Assembly: GCA_038222915.1 (NCBI GenBank)
Contig: JBBRHH010000355.1
Span: forward strand, 1-6,611
Direction: 5' to 3'
DNA from: JBBRHH01 sp038222915
GTDB lineage: Bacteria > Planctomycetota > Phycisphaerae > Tepidisphaerales > Tepidisphaeraceae
DNA: 6,611 nt
Positions within the stretch are counted from its first letter, which is position 1. Every line of letters starts with the position of its first letter. The translations under genes and the position numbers were made by a program. Shown here piece after piece: positions 5,180 through 6,611 of this stretch. The notes beneath the pieces were generated by a model. That model did not search any database and was not told the DNA's origin. It worked only from the letters and a program-made list of their open reading frames with translations.

Positions 5180-5191
5180 ATGTCCCCTTTT
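5172..5191 (+). repeat. Right inverted repeat of the RAYT element, containing the transposase stop codon
   Basis: TATTATGAATGTCCCCTTTT is the reverse complement of 4435-4454 except at one base. The TGA stop of the transposase occupies 5177-5179, so the end of the gene and the end of the element are the same sequence. Confidence 0.75.
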
Positions 5192-5217
5192 CCTGCTCGC
5201 CACAGAAGTCCGCGAAG

Positions 5218-5230
5218 TTAAGAATGTCCC
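5218..5230 (+). repeat. Extra copy of the RAYT end motif
   Basis: TTAAGAATGTCCC matches TTATGAATGTCCC in the right repeat (5174-5186) at 12 of 13 bases, in the same orientation, 31 bases further on. A shorter match, ATGTCCCAG, occurs at 5224-5232 and again at 5382-5390. The stretch 5192-5376 has no gene I can support, and these motifs are the only structure seen in it. Confidence 0.4.
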
Positions 5231-5372
5231 AGGGTTGATCGCCACGAGCGCCAAATTGGACGCCGCCTCGAACATTGGGAACACGATATGAGAAGCTCGG
5301 CGCCAGCTTTCTCGCCTTCGCGAAAGTCGGTGTCATGCAACCGTAATTTGCGTATTCTTGGGTCGTCAGACA

Positions 5373-5425
5373 GAACCTAATATGTCCCAGCGATTCTTGG
5401 ATCATGAAACGCCATTATTAGGTTC
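5373..5425. repeat. Inverted repeat spanning the 3' end of the putative immunity gene
   Basis: GAACCTAAT (5373-5381) is the exact reverse complement of ATTAGGTTC (5417-5425), with a 35-base loop. The stop codon of the minus-strand gene (5379-5377) lies in one arm. It has no T-run on either strand, so it is not a standard terminator. It may be a processing or mRNA-stability hairpin, or a trace of an insertion. Confidence 0.35.
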
Positions 5426-5739
5426 GTAAATGCAAAGTACTCCTTGCTCGGGCGGGTCGGACTCGAGGCGGTGAGCCATGATTCCAGCGGTTTAAGATGC
5501 TGCCGCACCGCCATCGCTAGATTTTGCCGCACCAACGGTGGCGCATCGTTAATCATCTCGGACCGGAGCACGTCATCGCCTTGTCCCCAAAATTCCGCAT
5601 AAGGAAGTAGCGGTACAAGATCGCGTGAAAGTTTTTTATCATTAATTTTTGCACGGGCGCTGCGCGCGTAGAAATCTCCATAAAATGAAGCGAGATCCCT
5701 CTTTGAGAGGACGTATATGGGATCGATGGTCATGGTCAT
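5377..5739 (-). CDS. Putative immunity protein for the adjacent toxin (unrecognised family)
   Basis: The product is 120 residues and I do not recognise the family. It has no signal peptide or membrane segment. It reads as a soluble mixed helix/strand protein with aromatic patches (LASFYGDFYARSA, LLPYAEFWGQGDD, KEYFAFTNLIMAFHD). Its ATG (5739) overlaps the TGA of the upstream toxin gene as ATGA. GAGGAG just before it is only 2 bases from this ATG but 8 from the next in-frame ATG (5733, residue 3), so 5733 may be the true start. A small cytoplasmic gene directly downstream of, and translationally coupled to, a polymorphic toxin's C-terminal domain is the standard place for the cognate immunity gene. 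The function is inferred from position only. GC content and codon bias are lower than in the left half of the window, as for the toxin gene. Confidence 0.6.
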   Translation of the reverse strand: MTMTIDPIYVLSKRDLASFYGDFYARSARAKINDKKLSRDLVPLLPYAEFWGQGDDVLRSEMINDAPPLVRQNLAMAVRQHLKPLESWLTASSPTRPSKEYFAFTNLIMAFHDPRIAGTY

Positions 5740-6611
5740 TGCTCCTCGTTAGATCGAACTTTCCGATAATCGCCAAATTCTCGGTAGTACGCAGTACGAG
5801 CCTCAATGGGCACTCGCGCGGCTTCGAACATTCGCTCGCTCCATTTTCTCGCCGTAGCTTCACTGATGCTAGCCCAGTCGATACCTCCGGTGGACAACTT
5901 CGGAGCGTTCTGTAAAAACTGATTGAAGACTATGCGCGTCGCATTATGGTTTTCGATTCCCATCAATATTGATGGAGCCGATCCACTAGTGTAATTTCTC
6001 ACATGAACTTGCGCCCACGCGTCCCACACACCGTGATGCGACTCATACCCGCGAGGCCGCGGTTTATTCTCGCCGTGCCTCGAGAGCACAAATATTGCAC
6101 TAAAGCCTTTGGGCAATGAACCCGTCGCTTTGTATACCGTCCCAATCGCTGCGAAAACGGAATTTTTCCCAGAGCCCACCTTCGCATTCCCGTTGGCCAC
6201 GTCTGCTTTAAGTTCTTTTAGATGGCGCGCAAGCTTCGCGGCTTCCGGCGAGGATTTGCCCTTCTTTTGCGTGCTGGCAACACCCTTTACCGCATCTCTC
6301 ACCGCCTTCGCGTCCTGCTTGGCCTTAGCATCTGCTTGCCAGATTCGCTTCTTTGGACTGGCCTTCTCCATCAGGTACCAGTCATCACTGTCCTTGTCCT
6401 TCTCAAACCAGTAGAGGGTCGTGCCGTCTTCCCCGATCATCGGCGGCGTCGCATCGTCACTCTGCTCATCGCTGCCCAACAACTTCTTAACCGGTGCCGC
6501 TATCGCTGAAACCAGCGTCTGAATCTTCCCGCGCACCCAATCCCCCACGTTGTTCAGCACCTTGTCGATCTTGGCCGGCAAGTCCGAAATCCCCACCAAA
6601 TCAAGCAACCC
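5736..6611 (-). CDS. C-terminal part of a polymorphic toxin with a putative HNH/ENDO VII-like nuclease domain
   Basis: The reverse strand is open from the right edge to the TGA at 5738-5736, 291 codons, so the N-terminus lies outside. Residue numbers here count from the TTG at 6608. Residues 1-45 (LLDLVGISDLPAKIDKVLNN, then VGDWVRGKIQTLVSAI) and the following Asp/Ser-rich break with TTLYWFEKDKDSDDWYLMEK resemble the linker of DUF4157/eCIS-core polymorphic toxins, where a helical segment precedes a small HtLy-type beta unit. Residues 90-150 are a Lys/Ala-rich helical stalk. The tip, about 150-290, has RGYESHHGVWDAWA (Glu189, His191, His192) and APSILMGIENHNATRIVFN (Glu219, His221), with WASISEATARKWSERMFEAA near the end. 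Paired ESHH and ENH motifs are typical of HNH/ENDO VII-fold nuclease toxins, so DNA or RNA cutting is the likely activity. The exact toxin family is not identified. Lower GC than neighbours suggests transfer. Confidence 0.6.
   Translation of the reverse strand, partial: GLLDLVGISDLPAKIDKVLNNVGDWVRGKIQTLVSAIAAPVKKLLGSDEQSDDATPPMIGEDGTTLYWFEKDKDSDDWYLMEKASPKKRIWQADAKAKQDAKAVRDAVKGVASTQKKGKSSPEAAKLARHLKELKADVANGNAKVGSGKNSVFAAIGTVYKATGSLPKGFSAIFVLSRHGENKPRPRGYESHHGVWDAWAQVHVRNYTSGSAPSILMGIENHNATRIVFNQFLQNAPKLSTGGIDWASISEATARKWSERMFEAARVPIEARTAYYREFGDYRKVRSNEEQ

Larger units (their letters stand above)
4435..5191 (+). mobile_element. RAYT (HUH/Y1 transposase) element bounded by a 19/20 inverted repeat
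   Basis: The transposase gene 4490-5179 is framed by AAAAGGGGACATACATAATA (4435-4454) and its near-perfect reverse complement at 5172-5191 (one mismatch). The repeats lie at the gene's two ends, so the whole 757-base unit looks like a single mobile or once-mobile module. The outer flanks do not match each other, so no target duplication is seen, as expected for HUH enzymes. Confidence 0.65.

Noticed and set aside
5115..5405. A 96-codon minus-strand open frame after the immunity gene
   Set aside because: It overlaps the end of the RAYT gene and its inverted repeat, has no recognisable domain, and no ribosome site was seen.
1..6611. CRISPR array, tRNA or rRNA genes
   Set aside because: No regularly spaced direct repeats, no cloverleaf with a GTTCGAATC-like arm, and no rRNA signature stretches were found on reading both strands.

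Overview
The window looks like GC-rich chromosomal DNA from a planctomycete, plausibly of the Phycisphaerae type. This is inferred from three things: a small histone H1/Hc1-like protein of the kind shared by Planctomycetes and Chlamydiae, strongly C-ending codon use, and single divergent or loosely spaced genes rather than long operons. No rRNA, tRNA or CRISPR array was seen.

Left half (1-3159), ordinary chromosome. The window opens inside a minus-strand LolC/MacB-type ABC transporter permease (384 to 1, running off the edge). Its sigma70-like promoter lies in a short divergent gap and places a GC stem-loop plus T-tract at the 5' end of its transcript. Plus-strand genes follow: a secreted NlpC/P60- or CHAP-like cysteine hydrolase (516-1244), a 68-residue histone H1-like protein with a clear promoter (1375-1581), a FabZ-type hot-dog dehydratase with both catalytic residues (1724-2197), and a DEDDh (DnaQ-like) 3'-5' exonuclease fused to a C-terminal WYL domain (2281-3159).

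Middle (3149-5191), a graveyard of mobile DNA. Converging on the exonuclease gene is the C-terminal part of a minus-strand GH71/GH99-like glycoside hydrolase. Its upstream part is missing because an IS66-type element abuts it at about 3669. That IS66 element keeps tnpA and tnpB but has no tnpC transposase. Where tnpC should start, the sequence instead runs into a REP-associated tyrosine transposase (RAYT, HUH/Y1 type) bounded by a 19/20 inverted repeat. The right repeat contains the RAYT stop codon.

Right end (5377-6611), a minus-strand toxin-immunity-like pair with visibly lower GC and less C-biased codon use. The upstream gene enters from outside the window. It has a linker resembling those of DUF4157/eCIS-core polymorphic toxins and ends in a putative HNH/ENDO VII-like nuclease domain (ESHH and ENH motifs). 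Its stop overlaps by ATGA the start of a 120-residue orphan gene, the natural candidate for its immunity protein. The exonuclease-WYL fusion, the toxin-immunity pair and the RAYT element with extra copies of its end motif are the parts most worth a second look.
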